Of a stretch of 64,000 nt of DNA, positions 45,901 to 57,633 are shown one piece after another. The stretch spans positions 16,273,875 through 16,337,874 of the forward strand of contig NC_133300.1 of assembly GCF_005239225.2 (NCBI RefSeq). Direction: 5' to 3'. Under the pieces are notes generated by a model that searched no databases, was not told the origin of the DNA, and was given only the letters and a program-made list of their open reading frames with translations. Each line of letters opens with the position of its first letter. Position 1 is the stretch's first letter. The position numbers and the translations under genes are program-made. Source of the DNA: Populus alba (Eukaryota > Streptophyta > Magnoliopsida > Malpighiales > Salicaceae).

Positions 45901-46306
45901 AATTATTTTTTACTAGCTTTATTCGATTGCGGTTGTTTTGGTTGTGAGTAAAAGAACAAAGAAAAGGGATATGTGCACCATATGTTAAAAGAAACAACAC
46001 TTGTTGCAGTTAATTAAAGCATTCTTTATAATATGTTCTCATCTGCTGTTTCAATTATGTTTTGGGATAAAAAAAATGCCTATAAATTTCAACTTGAATT
46101 AGCATTTAAAAGAATTGTGCAGTGTCAAATCCAAGTCTGAGGGTTTTTTCTTTTTAAGCAGAACTCATCATTTATACTGTTGGATATGTATGCAGTTGTT
46201 GGAGAGCTTTGAAAAGTCTTTTCCCACGTTGTCTTTTCCGCCTTTGCCTGACCGGGGAGACTTTGAGCTGAGGGAAGTGTTGGAATCACCGTATTTCTTT
46301 AACTGA
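36918..46306 (+). CDS. RPOT: RPOT, phage-type (T7-like) organellar RNA polymerase, all 19 exons present but two frameshifts
   Basis: Single-subunit polymerase that transcribes mitochondrial (or plastid) genes. Exons: 36918-37724, 38662-38883, 38973-39106, 39208-39271, 39518-39576, 41174-41292, 41502-41615, 41753-41884, 41969-42385, 42772-42822, 43106-43176, 44040-44124, 44319-44468, 44571-44645, 44775-44864, 45007-45055, 45453-45567, 45657-45760, 46196-46306, about 988 codons, normal for the family. The N-terminus MWRNVAKQA is basic and Ser-rich, like a mitochondrial presequence. Catalytic landmarks: DGSCNGLQH (exon 10, first Asp), [12 protein letters not shown] (exon 13, Lys and Tyr), [13 protein letters not shown] (exons 17-18, second Asp), and the C-terminal FFN end. 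Exon 6 has one extra T (GTTTTTTGAG) and exon 16 one extra T (GGTTTTTAAT) compared with the 8009-24783 copy. Each shifts the frame, so this is a recent pseudogene or holds sequence errors. Confidence 0.9.
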
Positions 46307-47385
46307 TTCAGTGCAAGGGGTCCTCCTCTCATTGCTACACCAACGTGGCCCCCTTCTTTTATGGGTGTCATTAATTCTTTGTTCCTTGCCAAGCCTGGCT
46401 ATGGAAACCTGTGATCTAATGAAGAACTTCCTGCTAGAGACTAGCCTCTCTATTGTATATAGTTTCTTGAAAGGAGTCGTCAAGCATTGAAGATCTTCAT
46501 TTGGTCTGTGAGTTTTGACTCAGCTCTGAATGCTGTTGTATAGCAAGCATATTTATTTTGTTCTGGGAATAGGCTTCGCCGGGTTCTTGCATTGAACAAG
46601 AATGAATGAAGAGACTTGTGATCATTGTGACCCACCATAGTTCCAATGCATCTTCTTAACCACCAAAGCAACACCCGTTAGCCACCACCACATACAGAAA
46701 ACACAACACTAACAACCACCAGATAGCCACATTTGAGATTCACCATTACAAATCAATCCATACCAGCAATAGCCATACTCTCTTCATTTGTATGAGGATC
46801 ATAACAACACAGGAAATCAAACTCCGAGAGGGACATGAAAGAGAATGGAATTAAATGAGTCTTCTGCCAAAATTCCATTTTGTAATTATTATTTTTATTT
46901 GTATTTCTTTTTACTTCTTTCTTCTATCTTAATTAAAAAATCATAGTAAAAAAATTAAAGTAATCTTTAAAAAAAAAAATGACATCAACAGACAAGTTAT
47001 CCATTACAACACTAAGTCAGCGTTCCTGCCTACATTATTAACAACTTAACTTGCATGATCCAAGTGGTCTATTGCCATTAAATGCATGTTGGTGATAAAT
47101 AACTAAATCTTTTGATTAGTTGAATTTTATTTTTTTTGCTTTTGTACTTATTATTCAAAATTGTTATTAATATTATTTTTATGCCTATAAAATAAATAAA
47201 TATAAAAGAGAAAAATCTAATCTTTCATTTTATTCTATATATTTTTTACTTATCAACTAACTTTGTCATTAATATTTAGCAACTAATCATTTTTATTAAT
47301 TATCAAACTTTCCTGAATTTGTAAAAAGTTGAAATAAGTGTTTGATTGACCCTTTTACATTTAAAGGTTTAGTGTTGCATCTTCG

Positions 47386-47435
<50 letters not shown>

Positions 47436-47700
47436 TAGTTTTGATTAATTTTCATATTTAAAAAAAAAATTAGATTTATTTTTGTATTTTGTTTTCACTT
47501 AGAAAATATGTTTATGATCTCAATTTCATCTATAAGTTAAGCTAGTGTTGCTTGTATTTATGTTATGATCATCTAGTGTCTAACTTTAAATTTATAATTA
47601 TTTTGGACTCTTGAGTGATATCTTTAGAATCAATCATGAGCATAACATTATAGAGTTTATGACAACTAGGTTAAGTATAGTCAAATGTGCCTTGACATTA
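46307..47700. other. RPOT 3' flank and AT-rich intergenic stretch
   Basis: 46307-46680 is probably the 3' UTR and downstream flank. Beyond it there is no gene. A (TA)n microsatellite lies at about 47390-47434. Confidence 0.5.
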
Positions 47701-47749
47701 CCTAAGAAAATTGAAGATTGGAGAATGATTTGCTATTTTTCAAACCTAT

Positions 47750-48420
47750 ATCAAGTATGTGGATAAAAGTCGCAAAATAACCATTAATAATAAAAGTTGT
47801 ATTCATGTAGTATCTTTTAATATTGTAACTCGTTTAGATTTAAAGTTTATTCCATATCATAAGTCATATAACATATCATGGGTTAACACCATTTTAATAG
47901 CAATCAAGGAAATATGTCTTTTTTCTATCAAATTCTTAGGCTTATCATGATAAAAATTGGTGTGATGTGAATCTAATGGATATATAACATGTCATTTTAA
48001 ATATGTCATGGCTATATGATATGTGCATCACCATTTCTAGTAAATTATATTCATTTTCCATCATTTTTAAGGATAGAAATATCTAGTTTATTGGATTACC
48101 TTCGAGGCCTAACCATAAAAAAACAAGAAAAAAAGTTTGAAAGAAAAGGGAATTTTATACAATAAGTCTAAGTGAATTTGTGAAAAAAAAAATCAAGGAA
48201 GATTCTATTGTGTCTGGTTTAGTTATTGAGGAAATTTTTGAAAATTCTCTAGTTAAACCATCTAAAAATGCAATTGTGAGTAACATAATAAGTTCAAATA
48301 ATTTCTAAATGAGGTTCGAGAGAGTTTATTGTGTTTGTGCTTTTTAATTATAGAATAAGTTTTAGATAAAATTTTTAGAGGACTCGCTTGAAAAGATTAG
48401 TGTGGTGTCAAAAAAGTTTT
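47750..48420 (+). pseudogene. decayed Ty3/gypsy protease-region fragment
   Basis: Conceptual translation across frames gives NNKSCIHVVSFNIVTRLDLK, YHKSYNISWVN, WCDVNLMDI and 'HVILNMSWLYDM'. These line up in order with the protease-to-RT linker of plant Ty3 polyproteins (SCTNVAS..LVEKLNLK, DEVLCDVVPMD, HVILGRPWLYD). Many stops and frameshifts interrupt it. No LTRs or ends are seen. Confidence 0.6.
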
Positions 48421-48860
48421 GAAATAATTGTTATGTTTAATATATATTTGTTTGTTATTCTTGATTATAATAACGTATGGTCATAATTAAAATATAATAT
48501 TTTTTTTATATAAAATAACTTAGTAATTTTAAGTCTAATAATTACTTATATAATTATTACGTGAACCTTTCTATAAATATAAATAAATATTTTTATATGA
48601 ATTTTCTCTTAAGAGTTAGTTCAGTGTATTTATCATTCAATAAACATCTGCATATTAATTCTATATATCTTTTATATCTTAATTTACAAGAATAATTTTT
48701 TTTTTCATTATTCAATCTCAATTTACAAGAATATTAATTATGAACAGAATAATATTTTGATATAATAAAAATTTTATAATTATAATAATATTATAATTTT
48801 AAGTTGACTACCAAGAAACTTCAATGACAATCTAGTCAGTTTTCTGCCTCTGCATGGAGA
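48421..48860. other. AT-rich intergenic stretch
   Basis: Nothing recognisable. Confidence 0.35.
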
Positions 48861-48883
48861 CATCGGTCGGTTTTCCCGATGCA

Positions 48884-49162
48884 CTACTTTTCTTTGGTCC
48901 CCTGGGCGGGTGGTTGCTTTTTGGTAGCAGAAACAGGCACCTCTGCTTTATCAGGTTTCTTATCCTTCACTCGCGAATCCCTTTTCTGATCAGCTTCTCC
49001 AGATGGGTCAGCAATCTTCAATAGAAACAAGATCCTGCCCAGTTCAGATTGTAGAAAGGCTAGTTCCTTTCCGAGCTGCACAGTTCTATTCAGCACTGAC
49101 AAGAAAATCAGGAAATGAGCGACTAATGCAGCGATGATGAAATGTTTTTTCTTCTCCATCAA
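48884..49162 (-). CDS. small membrane-anchored coiled-coil protein, unknown (92 aa)
   Basis: I do not recognise the family. From the ATG at 49162 the protein has a lysine-rich start (MEKKKH), one hydrophobic segment (FIIAALVAHFLIFLSVL, about residues 7-23), a short heptad-like stretch (VQLGKELAFLQSELGRILFLL, split here as residues about 27-47) and a Lys/Asp/Pro-rich hydrophilic tail. An upstream ATG at 49219 would add 19 residues; the internal one is preferred because MEKKKH followed by a membrane segment makes a natural N-terminus. It could also be the last exon of a larger gene, since intron-like sequence lies upstream and the copia-3 insertion begins 350 bases away. Confidence 0.5.
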   Translation of the reverse strand: MMEKKKHFIIAALVAHFLIFLSVLNRTVQLGKELAFLQSELGRILFLLKIADPSGEADQKRDSRVKDKKPDKAEVPVSATKKQPPAQGTKEK

Positions 49163-49511
49163 TAAACCATACAACCATTTAGATTTAACACTTCTAATAC
49201 CAGCGAAAAAGCAAGGCATGGAAGTGAGAAGAAAGAGAAAAGGAAAGAAGTCATCACTAAAAATAGTCCTTCGATTTGGAGTATAGGTAACAGGATGAAC
49301 ATTTTAAATGACACTAGAACATAAATCTGAAGGGGATTGAAAAACTGGATGCAGATTAGTCTCGTGTTCAAGGCAAGCGAAATCATCATTGTATTTGACA
49401 CCAAATATCTAGAAATGAGGAACTCGAAGTATGAAACGTAAAACCACTTACCTTTTTATTATTTTATCACGGGTTTTCTCCTGCTTCTCTGTAAGCTGCC
49501 CTTTGTAGGTG

Positions 49512-49743
49512 TGAAAAGAATGAAGAGAAAGATTGAATATGCGGAAGTAATTGTATTTGATTCTGAATCATATACTTATACAGAAGAAGGCTGCAACTGA
49601 TTCCTACAAGTCAGAAATCAGTTGCTGCATTGTAGCTTCATTAGCGACACATTAGGAATTACATATGGAAAGTGAATTAATGCATATCTTCTATTTTATA
49701 CAACTCTGCTATTCTATATACAGGAATATTTCATTTCTTAACA
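49512..49743 (-). repeat. copia-3 3' LTR
   Basis: 232 bp. It ends (minus strand) TTCATTCTTTTCA before the duplicated CACCT. Confidence 0.9.
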
Positions 49744-49750
49744 CTCCCTC

Positions 49751-52700
49751 TCAAGTTGGAGAGTGGATATCCTGCACTCCTAACTTGCCAACCATAGGAA
49801 CAAAGATCTCTTTTCCCAAGGGCTTAGTCAAGACATCTGCTAGTTGATGTGCAGAATCGACATGCTTTGTAGTGATAGAACCATCTTGAATCTTGTTGCG
49901 GATGTAATGACAGTCCATTTCAATGTGCCTAGTTCTCTCATGAAACACTGGATTGGCTGCAATATGTAACGCAACTTTATTGTCACAATATAGTAAGGCA
50001 GATTCATGGTGTGAAATTCCTAAGTCTTTTAGTAGACATTGCAACCATGTCAACTCATAGCAGGCTCCTGTCATTGCTCGGTATTCTACTTCAGTAGAAG
50101 AAAGCGAAACCGTTTTCTACCGCTTCGACCTCCAGGATATCAGTGAAGGTCCAAGAAAAACACAATAGCCCGTTGTAGATCTCCTAGTGAGCGGACAGCC
50201 AGCCCAATCTAAGTCACAATAAGCTCTCAACCTTAAGTCACTCTTGGAAGAGAAAAATAGGCCTCGATCGGGTGCTCCTTTTAGATATCGAACACCTCGA
50301 AAAGCTGCCTCCATATGAAGTTTTCGGGGCTGCTGCATAAATCTACTCAAGACATGTACAGCATATGTTATGTCTGGTCTAGATACAGTCAAATAAATCA
50401 ACCGACCCACCAGCCTTCTATATCAGTTTGTATCCTTGAGTAGGGTGCCCTTGTCCGATAATTTTAAGCCTCGTTCCATAGGAGTATTAATAGGAGCAAC
50501 ACCTAACAAACCTGCATCCTCAATGACTTCCAGTGCATACTTACGTTGTGAAATAAAAATTCCATTCTTTGAAGTAGACACCTCAATTCCAAGAAAGTAT
50601 TTTAAATCACCAAGATCTTTGATATGAAAATGTTTATGCAGGAATTGTTTAGTTGCAACAATGTTACCCGGATCATTTCCAGTGATCAATATATCATCAA
50701 CGTATATCAAGAGGACAGTAAAAGACATACCCTGTTTCCTGGTGAATAGAGAATAATCTGCTCTTGATTGTATAAAACCAGCAGAATGCATAGCTTTGGA
50801 AAATTTGGCAAACCACTGTCGGGATGCTTGCTTTAAACCGTAAAGTGACTTATGGAGGCGACAAACTAGATGATCCTCCCCCTGGCGCTGAAGACCTGGT
50901 GGCAGAGACATGTATATCTCCTCATCTAAGTTACCATGGAGGAACGCATTGTGGACATCCATCTGGTGTAGGGACCAGCCGTGAGCTGTTGTTAAGGCAA
51001 GTAAACAACGAACATAGATTATTTTTGCAGTAGGAGAAAAAGTATCATGGTAGTCGACCCCTTGCATTTGAGTGAAACCTTGGGCGACTAAACGAGCTTT
51101 GTAGCGCTCGACAGAACCATCCGAATGATGTTTAACTTTGTAGACCCATCTGCAGCCAATCGGTTTCTTGGATGGAAGTGTCGTGAGAGACCAGGTGCCA
51201 TTAGTTTGAAGAGCATTCTGTTCGGTGCGCATGGCCTGCTGCCACTCAGGATGAACAACAGCCTCTGCATAAGACTTAGGCTCTGGAACAGTGCTGAGCT
51301 GAGCAACATAGGCGTGATATGCAGGAGTATAACGATGATATGAGACAAAGTTTGCCATGGGATAACGCGTACCTTTGGTTGGACCTGGCAGTAAGGTGGC
51401 TGATTGGTTGGAGGAAACAGTGGAGCAGATAAAATTGTTGAGCTTGGCTGGCGGAGCAGTATGGCGACTGGAGCGACGAAGTGGGGTGGGTTCGGGTGGC
51501 TGTGGATTTTCAACAGCAGTAGATAATGGCAATAGAGATGGGGAAGTGCATGATGGAGATGGGGCAGCTGGTGGGATTGGGTCAGAGGGCCTGGGGCGAC
51601 GGGTATAGGTGCGAAAGATGGGTGAAGGTTGGGTTGATGGGGATTGTGAGGAGGCAGGTGGCGGTGAACATGAAGGTGCAGGTAAATTAATAGGAGGAGA
51701 AGTTTGTGGAATGGAATAAAGAGAAGTTGTGGCAGGATTTAACAGGGGAATAGGACCAAATTCAACGGGTGGAGGTGGAACAAAAACGGGTTTGACCGAT
51801 GCATAAGGAAAAATATTTTCATGAAATCGCACATCGCGACTAGTGAAAATTTTTTAAAAAGATAAATCAAATAGTTTATAAGCCTTTTGACCAATAGGAT
51901 AACCAATAAAAATTGAGGGCATGGAGCGAAAATCAAATTTGTGAGTAGGATGTACATTTGTAGCATAAGCCAAGCAACCAAAAACCCGAATATGAGAAAA
52001 AGAAGGTGGCTTTGAGTAGAGAAGTTCAAATGGAGTTTTGAAGGAGAGCACTGAGGAAGGGAGTCGATTGATGATGTGAACAGCAGTAAGAGCACATTCT
52101 CCCCAAAACTGGGTTGGAAGTTGAGCTTGAAATTTCAAAGCTCAAGCAACTTGTAAAATATGACGATGTTTGTGTTCCACAACCCCATTTTGTTGAGGCG
52201 TGTAAACACAGGAATGCTGAAAAAATAACACCATTATCTTGAAAAAAAGGAAACGAAGTGATATAAATTCACCACCATTATCACTTCGGAAAATTTTAAT
52301 TCAAGATTCAAATTGTGTGAGAACATAACTGAAGAAGCGTTTTATAAGAGATTGAGCTTCAGATTTGTGTCGCATCAAAAATATCCATGTGAAACGGGTA
52401 TAATCATCAACGATAGTAAAAAAATAATAAGCACCAGAAATGGAAGGATGTCGATAACGACCCCAAATGTCACAATGAATTATTTCAAAAGGTTTTATAA
52501 ATGAAATGACACTAGAATTGAAAGGCAAGCGACTTTGTTTAGCCAAAGGACAAATAGAACAAACATGACTGGATTGAACAGAAAAATTTAAAAATTGTTG
52601 GGCAATGAAACTCAAACGATGAGGTGAGATATGGCCTAAGCGTTGATGCCAGAGATCGGTAGATGAGATGGTCAAGTTACAGGCTGGTCAATGTAGTGGT

Positions 52701-53720
52701 GGGGCAGTCGTACCACAGATTTCTTCGTCGCAATGGCCACCAAGTAGTATAGTCCATCACGTTGCTTACCCAAACCAATCATCCTCCTCGTAGCCAGATC
52801 CTGCAAAATACACCAATAAGGGAAAAAAGTTACCAAACAATTCAAACCTCTTGTCAAACGACTGACTGACATCAAGTCAACTTTAAATGTGGGTACACAT
52901 AGCACATCATGCAAATAATAAGTTGAATTCAGAGGCAATGATCCATTTTTAACAATATCGGTCGTTTCCCCGCTAGGCAGTAATACAGGAGGCAATGTGC
53001 AATTATTATCTTGTGGAAAAAATGATTGAGATGATGAAGAAATATGATATGTTGCCCCGCTGTCAATAATCCAATTGCGTGAAGCAATTTTAGGCAAACC
53101 TGGTTTTGTCACAGCATGTGCTTGAGAACTGGATTCGGCACCTTTATCATTAAGTAGAGATAAGAGTTGTTTCAATTGTGTCTCCGAAATTCCAACAACA
53201 GACTTGCCATTATCTTTAGCAAAACTCTCCGACACATGGTTTGCTGCAGATTTGTTGCTGTGGTTGAATCGTCTGGCTGAATTGTGCTTTGCCTTGGGGT
53301 GCCCTGTGGATACCCGTGGAGCTCATAACAGGTTTGGACCCAATGTCCGGTTCTCCACAGTGGGAACAAATGAGGTCGTCCTCGTTGAGGTCCAAAACGG
53401 GCGTCTGTCCTGTTCAAACTGACGTCCCACTTATGAAATGAATCTCTGTCTTGCTGTTCAAATCTGCGCGCCTCCATTGATATTTATCTGTCAATCTGTC
53501 TTAACGATCTAAAAGAATGGTAAGAACGCTCACCTCTGTCATTAAATTTGTTGTTATTGCTTTGAACCGCCATGGCTGCGTTGTTGACTGAATCATTGAT
53601 GTGTGGTGTTGAACTTAGAAGACGTTGCTTTCTCTTTTGAGAGACAAAGGAATAAGCTTGCCGAACCGAAGGAAGGGGAATTCCGGATCAAGAGGACTTG
53701 TCCACGAACAACACTGTAAG
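49751..53720 (-). pseudogene. copia-3 Gag-Pol polyprotein, multiply broken
   Basis: Reading down the minus strand: the end of Gag (about 53720-53600, VFVD..SGIPLPSVRQAYSFVSQ-like), zinc knuckle region near 53350 (GHWVQTCYELHGYP), protease NWIIDSGATYHIS (about 53090), GAG-pre-integrase LWHQRLGHISPHRL (about 52650), integrase IHCDIWGRYRHPS (about 52480) and host-like NRLPSSVLSFKTPFELL (about 52070), RT QMDVHNAFLHGNLDEEIYM and LLIYVDDILITGND (about 50950-50690), RNase H CDLDWAGC and [20 protein letters not shown], ending at 49751. At least six frameshifts or stops separate these pieces. The RT segment 50423-51832 is the longest open stretch. Confidence 0.9.
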
Positions 53721-54442
53721 ACTCATTTAAAACCCATCAAAAATTGCATTAATCTTTGTTGATCCTACAGCGCCCCATGGTAATGACCTCACTGTAGGAA
53801 GCCCAGTTTCATCCCACAGCCCCCCTTCAATTTTTGTGTAATAAATTGAAACATAGAGTTGTTATTACTTTTTATTTAGCCTGAAACAAGCGATATCTCG
53901 ATAATAGGCTAAAATTTCAAACATACGGGGTGCATTGCTTTTTGACAGAGAAGATCGAACCAGTCAAATGAGGTCTTCACTCACTTCATGAGCAGTAGAG
54001 TAGTATTATCACGCTATCAGATTTATAATTTTGGATTGAGAGTGTTATAATCCATGAATGGACCATATTTCATTGCATATTTCGAGAAGAATAGTCCAAT
54101 AATCCACGCCGCATTCATCCTTCAGGATCAGTTTCTTCTGAAGGGGCTTTGATTGAGCATTAACAAGCTGAGTTTGTTTTTTTTTAGAATTCAACGCCAG
54201 GGTCATAGCCCTTTTATCCAAGTAGAATAGTTGTATCTCATCAAGGGTTTGGAATCAAACCAAACCTGGATGATCTGAATGGTGAGCGGTGAAATAGGGA
54301 TTTGACATCCCTTTTTGAAAACTGTATGAGTTTCTAGGTATACTGATGACATTTCAAATTGTTGACCATGGTGACTAAGAAAAATTGCTAGGGCTAGAGA
54401 TTTAATTGCAGTGATGGATCGGGATTCTAAGCCACCTCGTCT

Positions 54443-54454
54443 GAAGGGATACCA
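54443..54454 (-). other. copia-3 primer-binding site, degenerate
   Basis: The minus strand begins TGGTATC directly after the LTR, then diverges (CCTTC instead of AGAGC). Confidence 0.7.
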
Positions 54455-54713
54455 TGAAAAGAATAGAGAAAAAGAAAAAAATTAAATTTGTTGCGGAAGT
54501 AAATTGGTATTTGATTCTGAATCATATACTTATACAGAAGGAGGCTGCAACTGATTCTACAAGTTCAGGAGATCAGTTGCTGATTCCTGCATTGTAGCTT
54601 CATTAGCGACACATTAGGAATTTGTACATATGGAAAGTGAATTATGCATATCTTCTATTTTATACAACACCTCTGCTATTCTAGTACATACAGGAATATT
54701 CATTTTCTTAACA
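54455..54713 (-). repeat. copia-3 5' LTR
   Basis: 259 bp. It shares its length with 49512-49743 but carries extra short insertions. It begins (minus strand) TGTTAAG next to CACCT. Confidence 0.9.
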
Positions 54714-54718
54714 AGGTG

Positions 54719-55383
54719 TGCCATGCTACTTCATCACCATCATCCTAGTTATTCCACAACATAAAACAAACGAGAAGTGTCAGCTTTTTATCATACTTCT
54801 GGAGCGAAGCGTTACCCTTAATTAAGAGTCGTAATTTAGGATTTAAGAAGTTCTGGAGATATCTAAGCCAATGATAACATTCGCAAAAAAATGAAATAGA
54901 CCTGGAGGTAAATTTGACACGCGTAAGTTATGTAACTAGTTGGTCTTCAGGTTCCTTCTAGATGTTGGGATTGAAAGAACCAAAGTTCTCAATGATTATC
55001 TTTTTCTTTTATCTGGATTGGAAAAAATGCTCAGCATAAATTTCTGTACAAGGACGGTAAGGCTGACGAGTGTTGACAGCTATAAATAAACACTAGTGTT
55101 GTCCAACATGCATGCTTCGTACAGAACAAATAATAGTTTTAAGGCACATTCTCTTTGGCACAAAAAGTGCATACAAACCGTAATCTCACTTGTTCTATAT
55201 TTATATTGCAAAGCAGCTTAGGGAAAAAATGTGGACAAAAGAGAAGTCGTATCTGCTGACAGTAATAAAAACGTCAAAAACCAATAATTCCACAAAGTTA
55301 CATCCAGAAAACTGTATGGACTGACAATAACCGCAGCTTCTTTCAATAGCAAACTACTTCTCCCATGTCCCGATGAGATACAA
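54719..55383. other. intergenic or intronic stretch
   Basis: No feature recognised. It continues the host sequence into which copia-3 inserted. Confidence 0.35.
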
Positions 55384-55465
55384 TCAGCAGAGCTGCTTCC
55401 AACCTTGGTCGTTGAAGTGAGGCTTACCGAATCTTAGCATCTCTAAGAATTTTTCGGTCAGCTTA
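55384..55465 (-). CDS. possible terminal exon of an unidentified host gene
   Basis: After a 3' splice site (TTGTAG, minus strand) the frame KLTEKFLEMLRFGKPHFND then QGWKQLC and TGA is protein-like: balanced composition, amphipathic, no low complexity. The family is not recognised. It may belong with the exon-like segments at 56124-56181 and 57542-57633, all on the same strand, but the joins were not established. Confidence 0.3.
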
Positions 55466-56123
55466 CTACAACACATGATACATTATAGCAAATGATGCGT
55501 TCTTGCTATTCAAGCAAGATTACATAACTGTTATGACAGACTACTAAAAAACCTTTGCAAGAGAATGATTTGTTTATGCTCATTTAATTTTCGAAACTAC
55601 AAACTCTTACCGAGTTTATTTTTTTAAGCAAACCAGGCAGCAGCATAAATGCAAACACAAACGGAACCTTTGGAACAATTTATAGAACATTACAGACATA
55701 AAGTTGTAACACGTGCACGTACAAACTTTATTAAGAATAAGGTCAATTAAAAAAAAAGGAAAGAAACAAGGAGTCATGTCCAAGTACACAAAATCTAAGA
55801 TATCTATCGAGCAAACTATTTATGTGTGTGTGGTGACAGCAATCTTACCAGTGGCATCAAGTCAGATGGTCCTTGAAAAATGTACAATTGAGATGAACTG
55901 TGCAAGGAAAGAACACAAGAGGAAATTTCAGAAATATGCAAGGACACAAATGCAGAAACAGTTGCATTCGTTCCTAATTCATGTCTTTTCAACATCCATA
56001 ACACTTCATAATGTAACACTATATGTAAAGACACGCTGAAAACAGTCAGGAGAAAGATACTACGAGCATGAAAGATACAGAATTAATGGATAAGTCGAGG
56101 ACACAAAGAAGAAAGTTACTCAC
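55466..56123. other. non-coding stretch, possibly intron
   Basis: Nothing recognisable beyond flanking exon candidates. Confidence 0.3.
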
Positions 56124-56181
56124 TGGCCAATCGAATAACATCGCCAACATGCAATGCCCACAATAACACTCTCTTCTCCAC
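56124..56181 (-). CDS. possible internal exon of an unidentified host gene
   Basis: On the minus strand a 3' splice site (ATGCCCAG) is followed by the frame VEKRVLLWALHVGDVIRLA and then a donor (GTGAGT). The preceding intron is pyrimidine-rich. The protein family is not recognised. Confidence 0.3.
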
Positions 56182-57541
56182 CTGGGCATACAGAATAAGG
56201 AAAAGCACCGCACTAAAGAAGTGCAACAAAAAAAGCATCACGCCACACCGGAAAGGAAATTTTTTCAGCAAGCAGCAGACATCATTAAAATACACAAACA
56301 TATTCTACATAAAATCTTTTAAGCAAGGAAATTTCAAAGGGAAGAAGCTATCCTGCACTCTCCTTCACCACTGTTCTGAGAGCAAGGCTTTCTTCTACAG
56401 ATTGTCAGCTAATATAATACGCAATTCGTTTGGGGTCAACTCCTCCCTTCCTTGGGTCCTGGCAACAGGACAACTTCAAATTCAAATCAAAACTATAGAG
56501 TAGAAGATTAAATCCATATAACCAAATGCTAAATTCATGAAAATTGAAGAACATTAAATTTGGCTAATTTCGGCCGATGATAAGCGCAGAAGCTAGTTTT
56601 TGTCATTTTCGTGTTAAAAACATGAAACACATAAAAAGTTTGAAAAAATGGTTAATCAGCTGGATGAATTAGCCTTGAAGGTTAGGATTTCTTCTCTGCT
56701 AGAAGATTTCTTAGATCAAACTGAGCAGACATGACAAGAAAAGATTCTTTATCAACTAAGCCAGAGTGGATGTTACTGGAAAAAAAAATGTTGGTTGGCC
56801 ATTGAAAATGTTTGCTCAAGAATTGGAATCCTTGTCCTAATTTCTGAAGTTACACTAGTAGTTTAGAGCATTTCCTATGCAGTCAGATCTATGCAGTGTA
56901 CTTCATTTTTTTGTTAGGATTTCTTTTGTTTAGCAATCAGATACTCAGAGTCCCAATTAGAATACATTTTCTGCCTCTTGAAGTTCTATTGAGATTGCAC
57001 AAACAGGAGAGGCTAGCAATCAATTCTCTGGAAGTTTTTCAAACTGTCATCTTACCATTGCTTTTCTTTTTAATTCCTTCTTCAGGATCAGGAGATTTTT
57101 CTGTTGACACGAACATGTCTGGTGTTAAAGCACACTACATTCTCACCAAGTTGCCTTTTCTTTTATGGGCGCTTATTCTTTATATTTGTGCTTATATTTC
57201 AGTCCTTAGGCGATGATTTCCTTGGTATCAAATAACCAAATAATTCACGATATGGGTTTTATTTGGACAAGATGCATGTTTCCACATACATGACCAGATC
57301 CTCCTTTTAAGTTCGAAAATAATCATCAATCAAACAAATAATCAAAGATTTCTAGATGAGTACATGACTTTATATAACCAGCCGGATATATATAATCGAA
57401 AACATGTGATGCAGAGCACACATACAAGTTCCCTCCACAGTATCAGTGTAATCACTTGCATCAGACCTTTTAAGAAACTCGCATACAATTTAAATATAAT
57501 AGAAACGAATTTTTGTGCTGACCCTGATTCTTGTTAATTAC
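56182..57541. other. non-coding stretch, possibly introns
   Basis: A short minus-strand frame at about 56420-56465 (DPRKGGVDPKRIAYYI after TTGCCAG) could be another exon but lacks a clear donor. The plus-strand frame 56896-57216 looks compositional (Leu/Phe-rich). Confidence 0.3.
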
Positions 57542-57633
57542 TAAGGTGCCATATGGGCGTGCAGGCTGCGAGGTCATAAAGATAGGCATCTCCATTTACT
57601 TCGTACACGACTGATCTTGCTTTGAACTGGAAA
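57542..57633 (-). CDS. possible exon of an unidentified host gene
   Basis: After GTTCCCAG (minus strand) the frame FQFKARSVVYEVNGDAYLYD continues to LAACTPIWHL, followed by either a donor (GTAATT) or an in-frame TAA two codons later. The composition is that of a folded protein. The family is not recognised. Confidence 0.35.

Larger units (their letters stand above)
49512..54713 (-). mobile_element. copia-3 retrotransposon (Ale/Retrofit-like) with target duplication AGGTG
   Basis: Minus-strand element. 5' LTR 54455-54713, degenerate tRNA-iMet primer site next to it, gag-pol, purine tract 49744-49758, 3' LTR 49512-49743. The ends are TGTTAAG and TTTTCA. The 5-bp duplication AGGTG occurs at 49507-49511 and 54714-54718. 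The LTRs differ by several indels (232 versus 259 bp), so it is older than copia-1 and copia-2. Confidence 0.93.

Noticed and set aside
56896..57216. 106-codon hydrophobic frame on the plus strand
   Set aside because: Leu/Phe-rich with no domain, and opposite to the exon-like segments; probably chance.
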